A DNA stretch of 33,552 nucleotides, from contig CAYHZL010000018.1 in NCBI GenBank assembly GCA_964361075.1, forward strand, positions 1-33,552. The letters are read 5' to 3'. The notes under the pieces are model-generated. The model did no database searches. It had not been told where the DNA came from and saw nothing but the letters and a program-made list of their open reading frames with translations. Within the stretch, counting starts at the first letter, position 1. Every line of letters starts with the position of its first letter. This document shows, piece after piece, positions 8,028-16,165 of this stretch. Source of the DNA: CAYHZL01 sp964361075. GTDB lineage: Bacteria > Bacteroidota > Ignavibacteria > UBA10030 > UBA8401. The translations under genes were made by a program, and so were the position numbers.

Positions 8028-8182
8028 GTCCGCTCTAAAAAGGCGTTTACCGTCATTGCGAGGATCCGCCGCAGGCGGAGACGAAGCAATCTTTTGGAAC
8101 CAGCTTAAATTCAAGAGATTGCTTCTCCGCCTGAGGCGGATCGCAATGACATCACTTAAGAGAACCTTTTTAGAGTAGACTC
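8026..8182. mobile_element. MITE-like element, family B (copy 1), in the nuo operon
   Basis: A 157-bp element with terminal inverted repeats GAGTCCGCTCTAAAAAGG (8026-8043) and CCTTTTTAGAGTAGACTC (8165-8182), 16 of 18 paired. It is flanked by direct repeats ATTCAT (8020-8025 and 8183-8188). Inside, GTCATTGCGA and GAAGCAATCT on the left pair with AGATTGCTTC and TCGCAATGAC on the right, enclosing GCCG/CGGC-rich arms; this internal GTCATTGCGA...GAAGCAATCT motif is a repeat I have often seen in unrelated environmental genomes. Non-coding. As RNA it would form a very long hairpin in the message between the antiporter and nuoN. Confidence 0.85.
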
Positions 8183-8215
8183 ATTCATAATTGATGTGTT
8201 AGAATAATAAATTTT

Positions 8216-9640
8216 ATGGACTTTTTTTCGACTACTGATCTTATCGGGGCTTCCCCCATACTGATGCTTTCAGCATTTTCACTCATAGCATTGTTAATGA
8301 ATGCGGCTATGAAAAATTCGCAGAAAGTTGTTTTCGGTATTAGCGTTGTCGGTATCGTGGCGGCAATGTTGAATGCGCTCTACCTTTTTCCGATGAGTGC
8401 AACAGCATTTTCCGATATGATACTTGTTGGCGGCTATGCAAGTTTTTTTGATTTGCTGTTTCTCACCATTGCGCTGCTAACACTTTTTCTTTCCACAAGT
8501 TATTTGGAAAAAGAAAATTATCACTACAGTGAATACTACGTACTGCTCCTCTTGGCAACCGTCGGTATGATGATGATGGGTTCTTCAGCAGATTTAATTA
8601 CAATGTTCCTCGGTTTAGAATTAATGTCGATCTGCTTTTATATCCTTGCAGGTTTTATTCGAAGCAAACAAACTGCGAACGAAGCGGCGCTGAAATATTT
8701 TCTGCTCGGTGCTTTTGCTACAGGATTTTTATTATACGGTATCGCTCTTATCTACGGAACTACCGGCAGCACCAATCTTATTCTTATCGCTCGCCAATAT
8801 CCGATGGCATTCGCTCAACCACTGCACATCATTGGTTTCGGATTATTACTGATTGGTTTCGGATTCAAAGTCGCGGCAGTTCCGTTTCATCAATGGGTAC
8901 CCGATGTCTACGAAGGTGCACCAACTTCTGTTACTGCATTGATGTCCACCGGCGGAAAAGCGGCAGCGTTTTCTGCATTTGTTTTGGCATTTTCAATTCC
9001 GATGTCGCAGCACGATCCGCGCTTTATTTCTGTGATTGCAATTCTTTCTGCCGCATCAATGATTGTTGGTAATGTGTTGGGACTTGCGCAGACGAATGTG
9101 AAACGCATGCTCGCATATTCCAGCATTGCACATGCCGGCTATATGTTGATCGGTATTGCATCGGGTATGACGCTTGGTCAACAAGGAATTACATTTTACT
9201 TGGTGTCGTACGCGCTCACAAATCTCGGTGCGTTTGGTATCATTTCAATTCTTGAAAAAGAAGATGGGAAAAATCTTTCGTATGAAGAATACGCCGGTCT
9301 TTCCACGCGCAGGCCAATGCTGGCTGCGTTGCTCGCAATGTTTATGTTCTCGTTAACAGGCATTCCGCCGTTTGCCGGTTTCATCGGAAAATATTTTCTC
9401 TTTTCCAGTGCGGTGCAAGCACACTTAACATGGCTTGCAATTCTCGGCGTTCTTACAAGTTTGATTTCAACATATTATTATCTACGAATTGTTATCTATA
9501 TGTATTTCCGAGAAGGCGCAGGAGAAGAAAATGCAACACCAACATTGGCATTTGCTGCCGTTGCACTTTCCGCCTTTGGTATTCTTCTGTTTGGTATTTT
9601 CCCTTCACTCATTTTGAATGCGATGAAAGCATTATTTTAA
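8216..9640 (+). CDS. nuoN: NADH-quinone oxidoreductase subunit N
   Basis: The third antiporter-like subunit of complex I, 474 residues with about 14 helices. E135 (FLGLELMSICFYILAGFIRSK) and K218 (GFGFKVAAVPFHQWVPDVYEG) are the expected functional residues, followed by APTSVTALMSTGGKAAAF. Length is normal. It is last in the J-K-L-M-antiporter-N order and separated from the antiporter by the 157-bp inserted element; with that element removed, the gap would be about 25 nt. No clear terminator follows; the next 160 nt lead into the restriction-modification genes. Confidence 0.95.
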   Translation: MDFFSTTDLIGASPILMLSAFSLIALLMNAAMKNSQKVVFGISVVGIVAAMLNALYLFPMSATAFSDMILVGGYASFFDLLFLTIALLTLFLSTSYLEKENYHYSEYYVLLLLATVGMMMMGSSADLITMFLGLELMSICFYILAGFIRSKQTANEAALKYFLLGAFATGFLLYGIALIYGTTGSTNLILIARQYPMAFAQPLHIIGFGLLLIGFGFKVAAVPFHQWVPDVYEGAPTSVTALMSTGGKAAAFSAFVLAFSIPMSQHDPRFISVIAILSAASMIVGNVLGLAQTNVKRMLAYSSIAHAGYMLIGIASGMTLGQQGITFYLVSYALTNLGAFGIISILEKEDGKNLSYEEYAGLSTRRPMLAALLAMFMFSLTGIPPFAGFIGKYFLFSSAVQAHLTWLAILGVLTSLISTYYYLRIVIYMYFREGAGEENATPTLAFAAVALSAFGILLFGIFPSLILNAMKALF

Positions 9641-9749
9641 ATAAAAATAAATTATTTCTGTCGTTCAATTTCGTAGAAGTGAAGTTATGTGCAAGGCTAA
9701 AACGACCGTAAAATCTAACAAACAGAGCCGTGAATAACTTGACTGTAAT

Positions 9750-9784
9750 TTTGACCAATTCATAGACACATTTAATTAAATTTG
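9750..9784 (+). promoter_or_regulatory. Possible promoter for the restriction-modification pair
   Basis: TAAATTTG at 9777-9784 matches the TAnnTTTG box, and TTTG lies at 9750-9753, but the 23-nt spacer is longer than the usual 19-21. The implied start is close to the ATG at 9802. The remaining 9641-9749 interval holds no gene and no obvious repeat. Confidence 0.3.
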
Positions 9785-9801
9785 CAAGGTAACTTAGGAC
9801 A

Positions 9802-10779
9802 ATGAAAGTAAAAGAAGCATTATTTGATTATATAAGCCCCGACATTGACTATCAAATCAAAAAGGGCGATAGTTTGACCATTCTTCAGAAAATTGAAGAC
9901 GGAAAATTTGACCTCATTTTAACTTCACCACCGTATAACGTTGGAAAATCTTATGAGACAAAGACGAGCATTGAAAAATATTTAGAGACACAAGAAGAAA
10001 TCATAGGCGAACTTGTTCGGACTCTTTCCGACAAAGGAAATCTCTGTTGGCAAGTTGGTAACTATGTAGACAAAGGAGAAATTTTCCCCCTTGACATTTA
10101 CTATTACCAAATCTTTAAAAAGTATGGACTAAAACTTCGCAATCGAATTATTTGGCATTTCGGACACGGACTTCACGCTTCAAAACGTTTCAGTGGACGC
10201 TATGAAACATTGTTGTGGTTCAGCAAAACTGACGATTATATTTTCAATCTTGACAGTGTTAGAGTTCCTTCAAAATATCCTGGTAAACTTCATTTTAAAG
10301 GTCCCAAAAAAGGATTGCCTTCCGGCAATCCGCTTGGGAAAAACCCAAGCGATATTTGGGAAATTATTCAGCAAGACTGGGAAAATGGAATGTGGGACAT
10401 TCCTAATGTAAAATCTAATCATCCAGAAAAAACAAACCACCCTTGTCAATTTCCGATTGAGCTTGTTGAACGTTGTGTTCTTGCTTTGACAGATGAAAAT
10501 GCTTGGGTTCTTGACCCTTTTTCTGGTGTAGGCTCTACTGTTCTTGGAGCAATCAAAAATAATCGTAACGGAATGGGAATTGAAAAGGAAGAAGAATATT
10601 GTAAAATTGCCAGACAAAGAATTAAAGACTACAACGAAGGGAAATTAAAATTCAGACCTATAAATAAACCGATTCATAAGCCGACAGCAAACGATAAAGT
10701 TGCTAAAATTCCGAAAGAATGGTTGGAGCTTGAACATAGTAACGGCAATGGAAAATCTAACGGCTTAAACGGACACTAA
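9802..10779 (+). CDS. Type II DNA methyltransferase (beta-class, probable N4-cytosine)
   Basis: A 325-residue amino-methyltransferase. The catalytic motif IV, TSPPYN, is at residues 41-46, and the SAM-binding motif I, DPFSGVGST, is at 238-246 near the C-terminus: motif IV first and motif I last is the beta-class order. S-P-P-Y is typical of N4-cytosine enzymes, though some N6-adenine enzymes share it. The target-recognition region is presumably residues 110-215. The C-terminus ends in an Asn/Gly-rich tail (NGNGKSNGLNGH). One nucleotide separates its stop from the endonuclease ATG, so the pair forms a single unit; methylating the host before cutting fits methyltransferase-first order. It stands out from the flanking nuo and nnr genes by context, suggesting horizontal gain. 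Confidence 0.88.
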   Translation: MKVKEALFDYISPDIDYQIKKGDSLTILQKIEDGKFDLILTSPPYNVGKSYETKTSIEKYLETQEEIIGELVRTLSDKGNLCWQVGNYVDKGEIFPLDIYYYQIFKKYGLKLRNRIIWHFGHGLHASKRFSGRYETLLWFSKTDDYIFNLDSVRVPSKYPGKLHFKGPKKGLPSGNPLGKNPSDIWEIIQQDWENGMWDIPNVKSNHPEKTNHPCQFPIELVERCVLALTDENAWVLDPFSGVGSTVLGAIKNNRNGMGIEKEEEYCKIARQRIKDYNEGKLKFRPINKPIHKPTANDKVAKIPKEWLELEHSNGNGKSNGLNGH

Positions 10780-10780
10780 A

Positions 10781-11395
10781 ATGAAAATAGCTCAAAAATA
10801 TTCGCATTTAAACGGAGAAGAATATCTTATTGTTCATCACAAAAAACTTTACAAAGAAATCATTGAAACTATTGAAAGCATTGATGCTTCAAAGTTTATA
10901 ACTAAAGAGAGCAAAGAGAAAACTATGAGCGGGAAAATGCTTTATAGTCCTATCGAGTTCAATAAAACATTCAATACTAAATTCAACAAACTTGGTTGGA
11001 ATGAAAGTCGATATCAGTATTACATAACGACAGAACAGAAACTGCTGCCAGAACTAATCCTATTGCCTTATGAGGAGCAGAAAAAATTTCTTATTTCAAA
11101 AGGAATAAAGTCGCCAATATCCTCGTACAAACAAACAGATTTTGTAAAAGAACAAATTGCTGTTGAAGTTCAATTTGGTAAATATGCTTTTGTTGCATTT
11201 GACTTATTCGTAAAACATTTGCTTTTTTATTCTGGTGGTGTAATTAATCTTGGCATCGAAATTTTACCGACAAAGAAAATGCAATCACAAATGAGTAGCG
11301 GAGTTGCTTACTATGAAGGTGAAGTTTATAATGTATTGCGACACGGACGAAATAATCCACCTGTTCCGTTACTAATTTTAGGTATTGAACCATAA
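10781..11395 (+). CDS. Type II restriction endonuclease, BglII/BstYI-like
   Basis: A 204-residue protein, short and compact like BglII and BstYI. Residues D120, E129 and Q131 form D-x8-E-x-Q within KQTDFVKEQIAVEVQFGKYAF-type context, matching the BglII active site (D84-x8-E93-x-Q95), where Gln replaces the Lys of the usual PD-(D/E)xK motif. The size and the position of the motif agree with BstYI-type enzymes, whose targets contain GATC (RGATCY; BglII AGATCT). The partner methyltransferase lies directly upstream. The actual site is not proven: by family knowledge a GATC-centred target is the first guess. No controller (C) protein gene is present. The C-terminus (residues 150-204) looks complete, with no frame damage. 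Confidence 0.8.
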   Translation: MKIAQKYSHLNGEEYLIVHHKKLYKEIIETIESIDASKFITKESKEKTMSGKMLYSPIEFNKTFNTKFNKLGWNESRYQYYITTEQKLLPELILLPYEEQKKFLISKGIKSPISSYKQTDFVKEQIAVEVQFGKYAFVAFDLFVKHLLFYSGGVINLGIEILPTKKMQSQMSSGVAYYEGEVYNVLRHGRNNPPVPLLILGIEP

Positions 11396-11585
11396 GCGGA
11401 CGAAGAAGCCCAGCCCATAACAGCACCTACCCAAAAGTGGCGGCAACGTGCAACTTTGAAGAATTGTGCCTCTATTAAACTTTAGTGCAAGCAGACAGTT
11501 TAGTGTTTCAAAATAGCCACCTTCGCGTAGCCGCCAAACCATTGGATGGTTTTTCATTTTTGGATTTTAAATAATTTGGATTGAC
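11396..11585. other. Gene-free spacer after the restriction-modification pair
   Basis: 190 nt with no gene. GTGGCGGC near 11437 can pair with GCCGCC near 11530, and the stretch beginning GCCCATAACAGCACC (11413) resembles sequences I have seen after transferred genes in Bacteroidota. No GTTRRRY core follows within range, so I do not call attC. No clear promoter box for the next gene was found. Confidence 0.3.
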
Positions 11586-13136
11586 ATGCGCACCATTGTT
11601 ACTCCACACGCAATGCAAAAAATTGACGCACACGCATCGTCGCACTGTGCAATTCCATCGCTTGTGTTGATGGAAAATGCCGGGCGTTGTGTTGTTGATG
11701 AAATGGAAACACATTTTGGTAGTGTTGATGGAACATCAATTCTCGTTGTATGTGGAAAAGGGAATAATGGAGGAGATGGATTTGTCGTTGCTCGTCATGC
11801 GTATCATCGTGGCGCAGATGTTACCGTTTTGTTGATGGAAAAAAATTCTTCGTTGAAAGGTGATGCTGAAACTAATTTTCGAATTCTGAAGCAATGCAGT
11901 AGTGAACGACTGCAACTCATCGAACAGTATTCGTTGAGCAAAATAAAAAAACAAAAATTCGATTTCATTGTTGATGCGATTTTTGGAACATCATTTCACG
12001 GCGCTCTTGAGGGAAAGTATGTTGATGTTATTCGATGGATAAATGTGCAGCGTGCATCTAAAATTATTTCTGTTGATGTTCCATCCGGACTGAACGCAGA
12101 AACCGGTGAGGTTGTTTCTCTTGCAGTGAAAGCACATCGTACTGTTACATTTGCTGCTCCAAAAGTTGGTTTCTATTTGGGAAAAGGAAAAGAGTATAGC
12201 GGAAAGATTTCAATTGTTGATATTCATATTCCAAACTCTGTTATAGAAAAATTTTCAGAGAAATTATTTTTAACTGAAAAAAATGATGTCGCCAAATCAT
12301 TACCGCGCCGTTCTGCTCTATCGCATAAACACAGTGTAGGCAAAATATTTATTCTTGCCGGTTCGAAAGGGTTGACTGGCGCCGCATTGCTTTGTTCTCA
12401 ATCAGCAATGAAATCAGGCGCCGGCGCAGTTATTCTTGGTGTTCCTGAATCAGAATTTTATGCTGTGGCAAAACGGACGCTTGAGGTAATGCCGTTTGCT
12501 TTGCCTTCGACGAACGAAGGAACATTTTCTTCGTCGGCTTTTGCAAATGTAAGATCGAAATTGCATTGGGCTGATGCGGTGCTGCTTGGTCCCGGACTTT
12601 CGCAAAATAATGAAACACAAAAATTTATGTATACAGTCATTGAAAAAATAACTGCACCACTCATCATTGATGCCGACGGACTGAATGCAGTTGCAAAAAA
12701 TCTTTCCGTCTTAAAAAAACGCAAAACGAAAGATATTGTACTCACTCCGCATATCGGAGAGTTTTCTCGTCTTGCAAAACTGGGTGTTGATGAAATCGAA
12801 AAGAATACCATTGATATTGTCCGACGTTTCGCAAAAGAGTATCGTGTTATCCTTGTGTTGAAAGGAGCGCATACAATAATTGCTGAGCCGGGAGGGAAAG
12901 TATTTTTCAATGCAACCGGGAATGCCGGTATGGCAACAGCGGGAAGCGGCGATGTGTTAGCCGGCATTATTGCATCGTTAATCGGGCAAGGAAATTCTCC
13001 GTTGCATGCTGCAATCAATGGCGTGTTTATCCACGGCGAAGCAGGAGATACATGTAAAGAAAAAATTGGAATAATGGGAATGACAGCAAAAGATATTCTC
13101 AATGAAATTCCTTTCACACTTAAAAAATATTTCTAA
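11586..13136 (+). CDS. nnr: Bifunctional NAD(P)HX epimerase / ADP-dependent NAD(P)HX dehydratase
   Basis: A 516-residue two-domain enzyme that repairs hydrated NADH and NADPH. The N-terminal YjeF_N epimerase domain (about 1-225) shows GKGNNGGDGFVVARH (near 57-71), FIVDAIFGTSFHG and SVDVPSGLNAETG. The C-terminal ribokinase-like dehydratase domain (about 235-515) shows HKHSVGKIFILAGSKGLTGA, LLGPGLSQ, IDADGLNAVA, LTPHIGEFSRL, LKGAHTII and the AGSGDVLAGI motif with D456 as the catalytic Asp. Length matches E. coli Nnr. First gene of a co-directional run with a VanZ-like protein, a CNNM/CBS protein and an MFS exporter; the link between them is positional, not obviously functional. Confidence 0.95.
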   Translation: MRTIVTPHAMQKIDAHASSHCAIPSLVLMENAGRCVVDEMETHFGSVDGTSILVVCGKGNNGGDGFVVARHAYHRGADVTVLLMEKNSSLKGDAETNFRILKQCSSERLQLIEQYSLSKIKKQKFDFIVDAIFGTSFHGALEGKYVDVIRWINVQRASKIISVDVPSGLNAETGEVVSLAVKAHRTVTFAAPKVGFYLGKGKEYSGKISIVDIHIPNSVIEKFSEKLFLTEKNDVAKSLPRRSALSHKHSVGKIFILAGSKGLTGAALLCSQSAMKSGAGAVILGVPESEFYAVAKRTLEVMPFALPSTNEGTFSSSAFANVRSKLHWADAVLLGPGLSQNNETQKFMYTVIEKITAPLIIDADGLNAVAKNLSVLKKRKTKDIVLTPHIGEFSRLAKLGVDEIEKNTIDIVRRFAKEYRVILVLKGAHTIIAEPGGKVFFNATGNAGMATAGSGDVLAGIIASLIGQGNSPLHAAINGVFIHGEAGDTCKEKIGIMGMTAKDILNEIPFTLKKYF

Positions 13137-13143
13137 AACTATT

Positions 13144-13521
13144 ATGTTGACATCGTCATTTATTAAATATCAGTTTCCTGCAATTGTATGGTGTGGAGTA
13201 ATATTTTTTCTTTCGTCGCTTCAGGGGAATGAAGTGCCCGGACTGAAATATAACACCGATAAATTGGCACATGCTGTTGTCTATTTTATTTTAGGTGCAG
13301 CATTTCATCGTGCACTTAAATTTCAAAAAAATCCATCGCTGGTTTCGTTTAGTTTATTATTGACAGTCTTGGGAACATTCCTCTACGGTATGTCGGATGA
13401 ATTTCACCAAAGTTTTGTACCCGGACGTATGGCAGGATGGAATGATGTGCTTGCCGATGTTGCCGGCGGAATTTTGTATGTAGTTTTTTATATGCGATAT
13501 AAATTTTACGAGCAAAAATAA
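13144..13521 (+). CDS. VanZ-like family membrane protein
   Basis: A 125-residue protein from the ATG at 13144, eight nt after the nnr stop; an upstream in-frame ATG at 13102 would overlap nnr by 35 nt and add a polar N-terminus, so 13144 is preferred. Four hydrophobic segments. The VanZ-like signature is clear: NTDKLAHAVVYFILGA, then YGMSDEFHQSFVPGR followed by WNDVLADVAGGILY. VanZ itself gives low-level teicoplanin resistance; most members have no known role, though they are often thought to act on the envelope. Its stop TAA overlaps the next ATG (TAATG), so translation is coupled to the CNNM/CBS gene. Confidence 0.85.
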   Translation: MLTSSFIKYQFPAIVWCGVIFFLSSLQGNEVPGLKYNTDKLAHAVVYFILGAAFHRALKFQKNPSLVSFSLLLTVLGTFLYGMSDEFHQSFVPGRMAGWNDVLADVAGGILYVVFYMRYKFYEQK

Positions 13522-14762
13522 TGGTCGTCTATCTTATACTTCTTCTCGTAGTGAGCGCATTGTTTTCCGCAAGTGAAACTGCTTTTGTTGTTTCGAATAA
13601 AGGCAAGATTCAGGTGAAGGCGCGGAAAAAAAATCTTGGCGGAATGCTTGCTTTACAATTTATGCAGTCGCCGGAACGTTTTTTTACGACTGTTCTCGTC
13701 GGCAACACAGTTGTCAATTTTATATTTTCATCTCTAGCAATAATTTTATTTCACACCGGCTTTGGCATTAACGAACCAATCGCATTTGGCATTGTAACAG
13801 TATTGGTATTATTATTTGGTGATATGATTCCCAAATCCATTGCTCGTGTTGTCGCTGATGCAAGTATTGGCTATGCGTCGGTTTTTATTCAGATTTGTTA
13901 CTGGGTTTTTTACCCGTTGATTTTTGCTGTTCGTGCTGCCTCCAAATTAGTGGTGCGTGTATTCGGTGTTGCTACGCCGAACATTTCGTCTTTTTTTAAT
14001 AAAAAAGATTTTGAATTGTTATTGCGTGAAAGCGAAAATGTTGGTCTTGTAAACAGAGAAGAACGGAAAAGAATTGCGAAAGTAATTTCTTTAAGCGATG
14101 TGTATGCAAAAGATGTGATGGTGCAGCGTGCCGGCATGCATCTTATCGAAGAAAAATCTTCCATTGAACAGGTCATCCAATTTTTTACGCAACATGGTTT
14201 TTCAAAAATGCTCGTGTATAGTGAAAGCATCGATAATATCACAGGCGTTATTGTCGCAAGAGATTTATTTAACAAACCGCAACGCATTGCTGAAATATTG
14301 CACCCCGTTACCATTGTGCCGGAAACAATTAATTGTTCAGATTTGTTCAGAACATTTCGAACGAAGCAAGTTTCTTTCGCCGTTGTTGTTGATGAGTTCG
14401 GCGGTACTGCAGGTATCGTTACGGTGAATGACATTATTCGTTATTTTCTCGGTGATGTGTCGGAAGATCATTTTGCACAGGATACAAAAATAAAAAAATT
14501 GAGTGATGGAAGTTACTTGCTCTCCGGTTCAATTTCGGTTGCAACATTAAATGAAGAATTTGCCACGCGGTGCCGCGTGGCAATTCCTTCCGGTCCATAC
14601 GACTCGCTTGCAGGATACGTTGTATATTCTATTGATCGGATTCCGGTTGAGAAGGAAGTTATTCATCTTGAAGATAAAATTTTTACAATCATGAAAGCCA
14701 CACCGACAAAAATTGAACTGCTGAAGTGTAATTTCTCCAGTGAAGAAAAAATAATATTGTAG
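13521..14762 (+). CDS. CNNM/CBS-domain membrane protein (CorC/HlyC family)
   Basis: A 413-residue hemolysin-C/CorC-type protein. The N-terminal CNNM (DUF21) domain (about 1-180) begins with hydrophobic segments and the typical SALFSASETAFVVSN motif. A CBS pair follows (about 195-310), including the FGGTAGIVTVNDI stretch. The C-terminal transporter-associated domain (about 325-405) shows the usual DGSYLLSGSISVATLNEEF start and AGYVVYSIDRIP. Bacterial members mediate Mg2+ (or Co2+) efflux or regulation; one branch in Bacteroidota is gliding-associated GldE. Nothing here decides between these. Starts inside the VanZ-like stop codon and is one nt ahead of the MFS gene. Confidence 0.88.
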   Translation: MVVYLILLLVVSALFSASETAFVVSNKGKIQVKARKKNLGGMLALQFMQSPERFFTTVLVGNTVVNFIFSSLAIILFHTGFGINEPIAFGIVTVLVLLFGDMIPKSIARVVADASIGYASVFIQICYWVFYPLIFAVRAASKLVVRVFGVATPNISSFFNKKDFELLLRESENVGLVNREERKRIAKVISLSDVYAKDVMVQRAGMHLIEEKSSIEQVIQFFTQHGFSKMLVYSESIDNITGVIVARDLFNKPQRIAEILHPVTIVPETINCSDLFRTFRTKQVSFAVVVDEFGGTAGIVTVNDIIRYFLGDVSEDHFAQDTKIKKLSDGSYLLSGSISVATLNEEFATRCRVAIPSGPYDSLAGYVVYSIDRIPVEKEVIHLEDKIFTIMKATPTKIELLKCNFSSEEKIIL

Positions 14763-14763
14763 T

Positions 14764-16014
14764 ATGCCGTTACCTGTTAACTTATTTCTCCGAATTAAAA
14801 GTTTTTCTGCGTTTCGTTCACTTCGCCATACCAATTACCGACTTTTTTTTTACGGACAAATATTCTCGTTGATCGGTACGTGGATGCAAAGCATGGCACA
14901 GCTATGGCTAATTTATCAACTTACACATTCATCGGTTTGGCTTGGCACAATTGGTTTTTTAAATTCAATTCCGGTATTATTTTTTTCAATGTTTGGCGGA
15001 ACACTTGCCGACCGCATGTCCAAACACAAATTAGTAATGATGACGCAAATTGCATCATCGGTGCAAGCGTTACTTCTCGCAGCGCTTGTAATTGGCGGAT
15101 GGATTACGGCAGAGCTTGTTGCAGTGCTCGCATTTACTCTTGGAGTAATTAATGCGTTTGATATTCCATCGCGCCAGGCGTTTATTGTTGATTTAGTTGG
15201 CAAGGAGGATTTGGCAAATGCGATCGCGTTAAATTCTGTAACGTTTAACGCCGCGCGTATTATTGGTCCGGCGATTGGCGGCGTAGTGATGAGTGTTGCC
15301 GGTATTGGCTGGTGTTTTTTTGTGAATGCATTTTCTTTTATTGCAGTGATTTTCAGTTTAAACCGGATGAATGTTGTTGAAACTGTGCAGCGTACTACTG
15401 CAAAGATCAGCGTCGCTCAGTCATTGAAAGAAAGCATTGCGTATATCCGTTCCGATATTTCTATGACAGCGTTGTTACTCTTGGTTGCAATAGTAACAAT
15501 ATTCGGATGGTCGTATTCGGTATTGTTGCCAATTTTTGCTGATTCAATTTTAAATATTGGCGCTGTAGGTTTGGGTAATTTACTTACTGCGACAGGTGTT
15601 GGTGCGATTATCAGTGCATTTATGGTGGCAACGTACGAACATGAAGTGAGTCCGCGTACTTTTTTATACAATGGAATTTTTATTTTTGTAATTTCAATAA
15701 TGATGTTTGCGCTGTCATCGAACGTTGTGCTGTCATTACTATCTCTGGTTGGTGTCGGTATGGGATTGGTTTCTTTTTTTGCAACAGCAAATGCATCGCT
15801 GCAGCGTCGCGCACCGGATCACTTACGCGGGAGAGTGATGGGATTGTATTCGCTAATGTTTCAAGGAATTTTTCCTTTTGGAAGTTTCGGCATTGGCGTA
15901 CTGGCGCACGCAATTGGCGCGCGCTATGCAATTGTAAGTAGTGCAATTGTATGCGGTGTTTCAGGTCTTGTAGTGTTTTATATTGTAAAAAAGAAAAATG
16001 AACATCATTACTAA
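14764..16014 (+). CDS. MFS exporter (EntS/MFS_3-like)
   Basis: A 416-residue transporter with about 12 helices. The N-terminus FRSLRHTNYRLFFYGQ followed by SLIGTWMQSMAQLWLIYQLT is typical of the MFS_3 group containing the enterobactin exporter EntS; the loop 2-3 motif GGTLADRMSKHK is the MFS signature. FDIPSRQAFIVDLV and NSVTFNAARIIGPAIGGV are further hallmarks. The substrate is unknown. It is one nt after the CNNM/CBS stop. The stop TAA (16012-16014) lies inside the left target duplication of the inserted element at 16018. Removing that element would put the following TPR-thioredoxin gene about 16 nt downstream, so both were probably in one operon. Confidence 0.9.
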   Translation: MPLPVNLFLRIKSFSAFRSLRHTNYRLFFYGQIFSLIGTWMQSMAQLWLIYQLTHSSVWLGTIGFLNSIPVLFFSMFGGTLADRMSKHKLVMMTQIASSVQALLLAALVIGGWITAELVAVLAFTLGVINAFDIPSRQAFIVDLVGKEDLANAIALNSVTFNAARIIGPAIGGVVMSVAGIGWCFFVNAFSFIAVIFSLNRMNVVETVQRTTAKISVAQSLKESIAYIRSDISMTALLLLVAIVTIFGWSYSVLLPIFADSILNIGAVGLGNLLTATGVGAIISAFMVATYEHEVSPRTFLYNGIFIFVISIMMFALSSNVVLSLLSLVGVGMGLVSFFATANASLQRRAPDHLRGRVMGLYSLMFQGIFPFGSFGIGVLAHAIGARYAIVSSAIVCGVSGLVVFYIVKKKNEHHY

Positions 16015-16017
16015 TTA

Positions 16018-16145
16018 GTTGAGTCTTAAAAAATGCGAGTGATGCCATGAGTGTAATACAATGATTCAGAAATAATTCAAATTTTCACGTTCTTGATAAA
16101 CAAACTCATGGCATCACTTTGTAAATAAGACTTTTTAAGGGACGA
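16018..16145. mobile_element. MITE-like element, family B (copy 2)
   Basis: A 128-bp non-coding element flanked by 7-bp direct repeats CTAATTA (16011-16017 and 16146-16152). Its inner arms AGTGATGCCATGAGT (16038-16052) and ACTCATGGCATCACT (16104-16118) are perfectly complementary over 15 bp; the outer arms contain GAGTCTTAAAAA on the left and TTTTTAAG...GAC on the right. The reverse complement of its right end (GTC...CTTAAAAAG...AAGTGATGCCAT) aligns with that of the element at 8026 (GAGTC...CTCTAAAAAGG...AAGTGATGTCAT), which makes them one family. It separates the MFS and TPR-thioredoxin genes. Confidence 0.8.
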
Positions 16146-16165
16146 CTAATTATTTTAATCTATTT

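Noticed and set aside
8026..8182. The hairpin between the antiporter and nuoN as a plain terminator
   Set aside because: It has flanking direct repeats and end sequences shared with another element, there is no T-run after the stem, and nuoN downstream has to be transcribed.
11413..11540. Second attC-like site behind the restriction-modification pair
   Set aside because: GCCCATAAC could serve as a degenerate R'' end but no GTTRRRY core lies within 57-141 nt, and arm pairing is weak.
12458..13117. A 219-codon minus-strand frame
   Set aside because: It lies wholly inside the dehydratase domain of nnr, whose motifs are all intact on the plus strand; no family signature in the minus frame.
13910..14434. 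A 174-codon minus-strand frame
   Set aside because: Antisense to the well-supported CNNM/CBS gene and without any recognisable motif.
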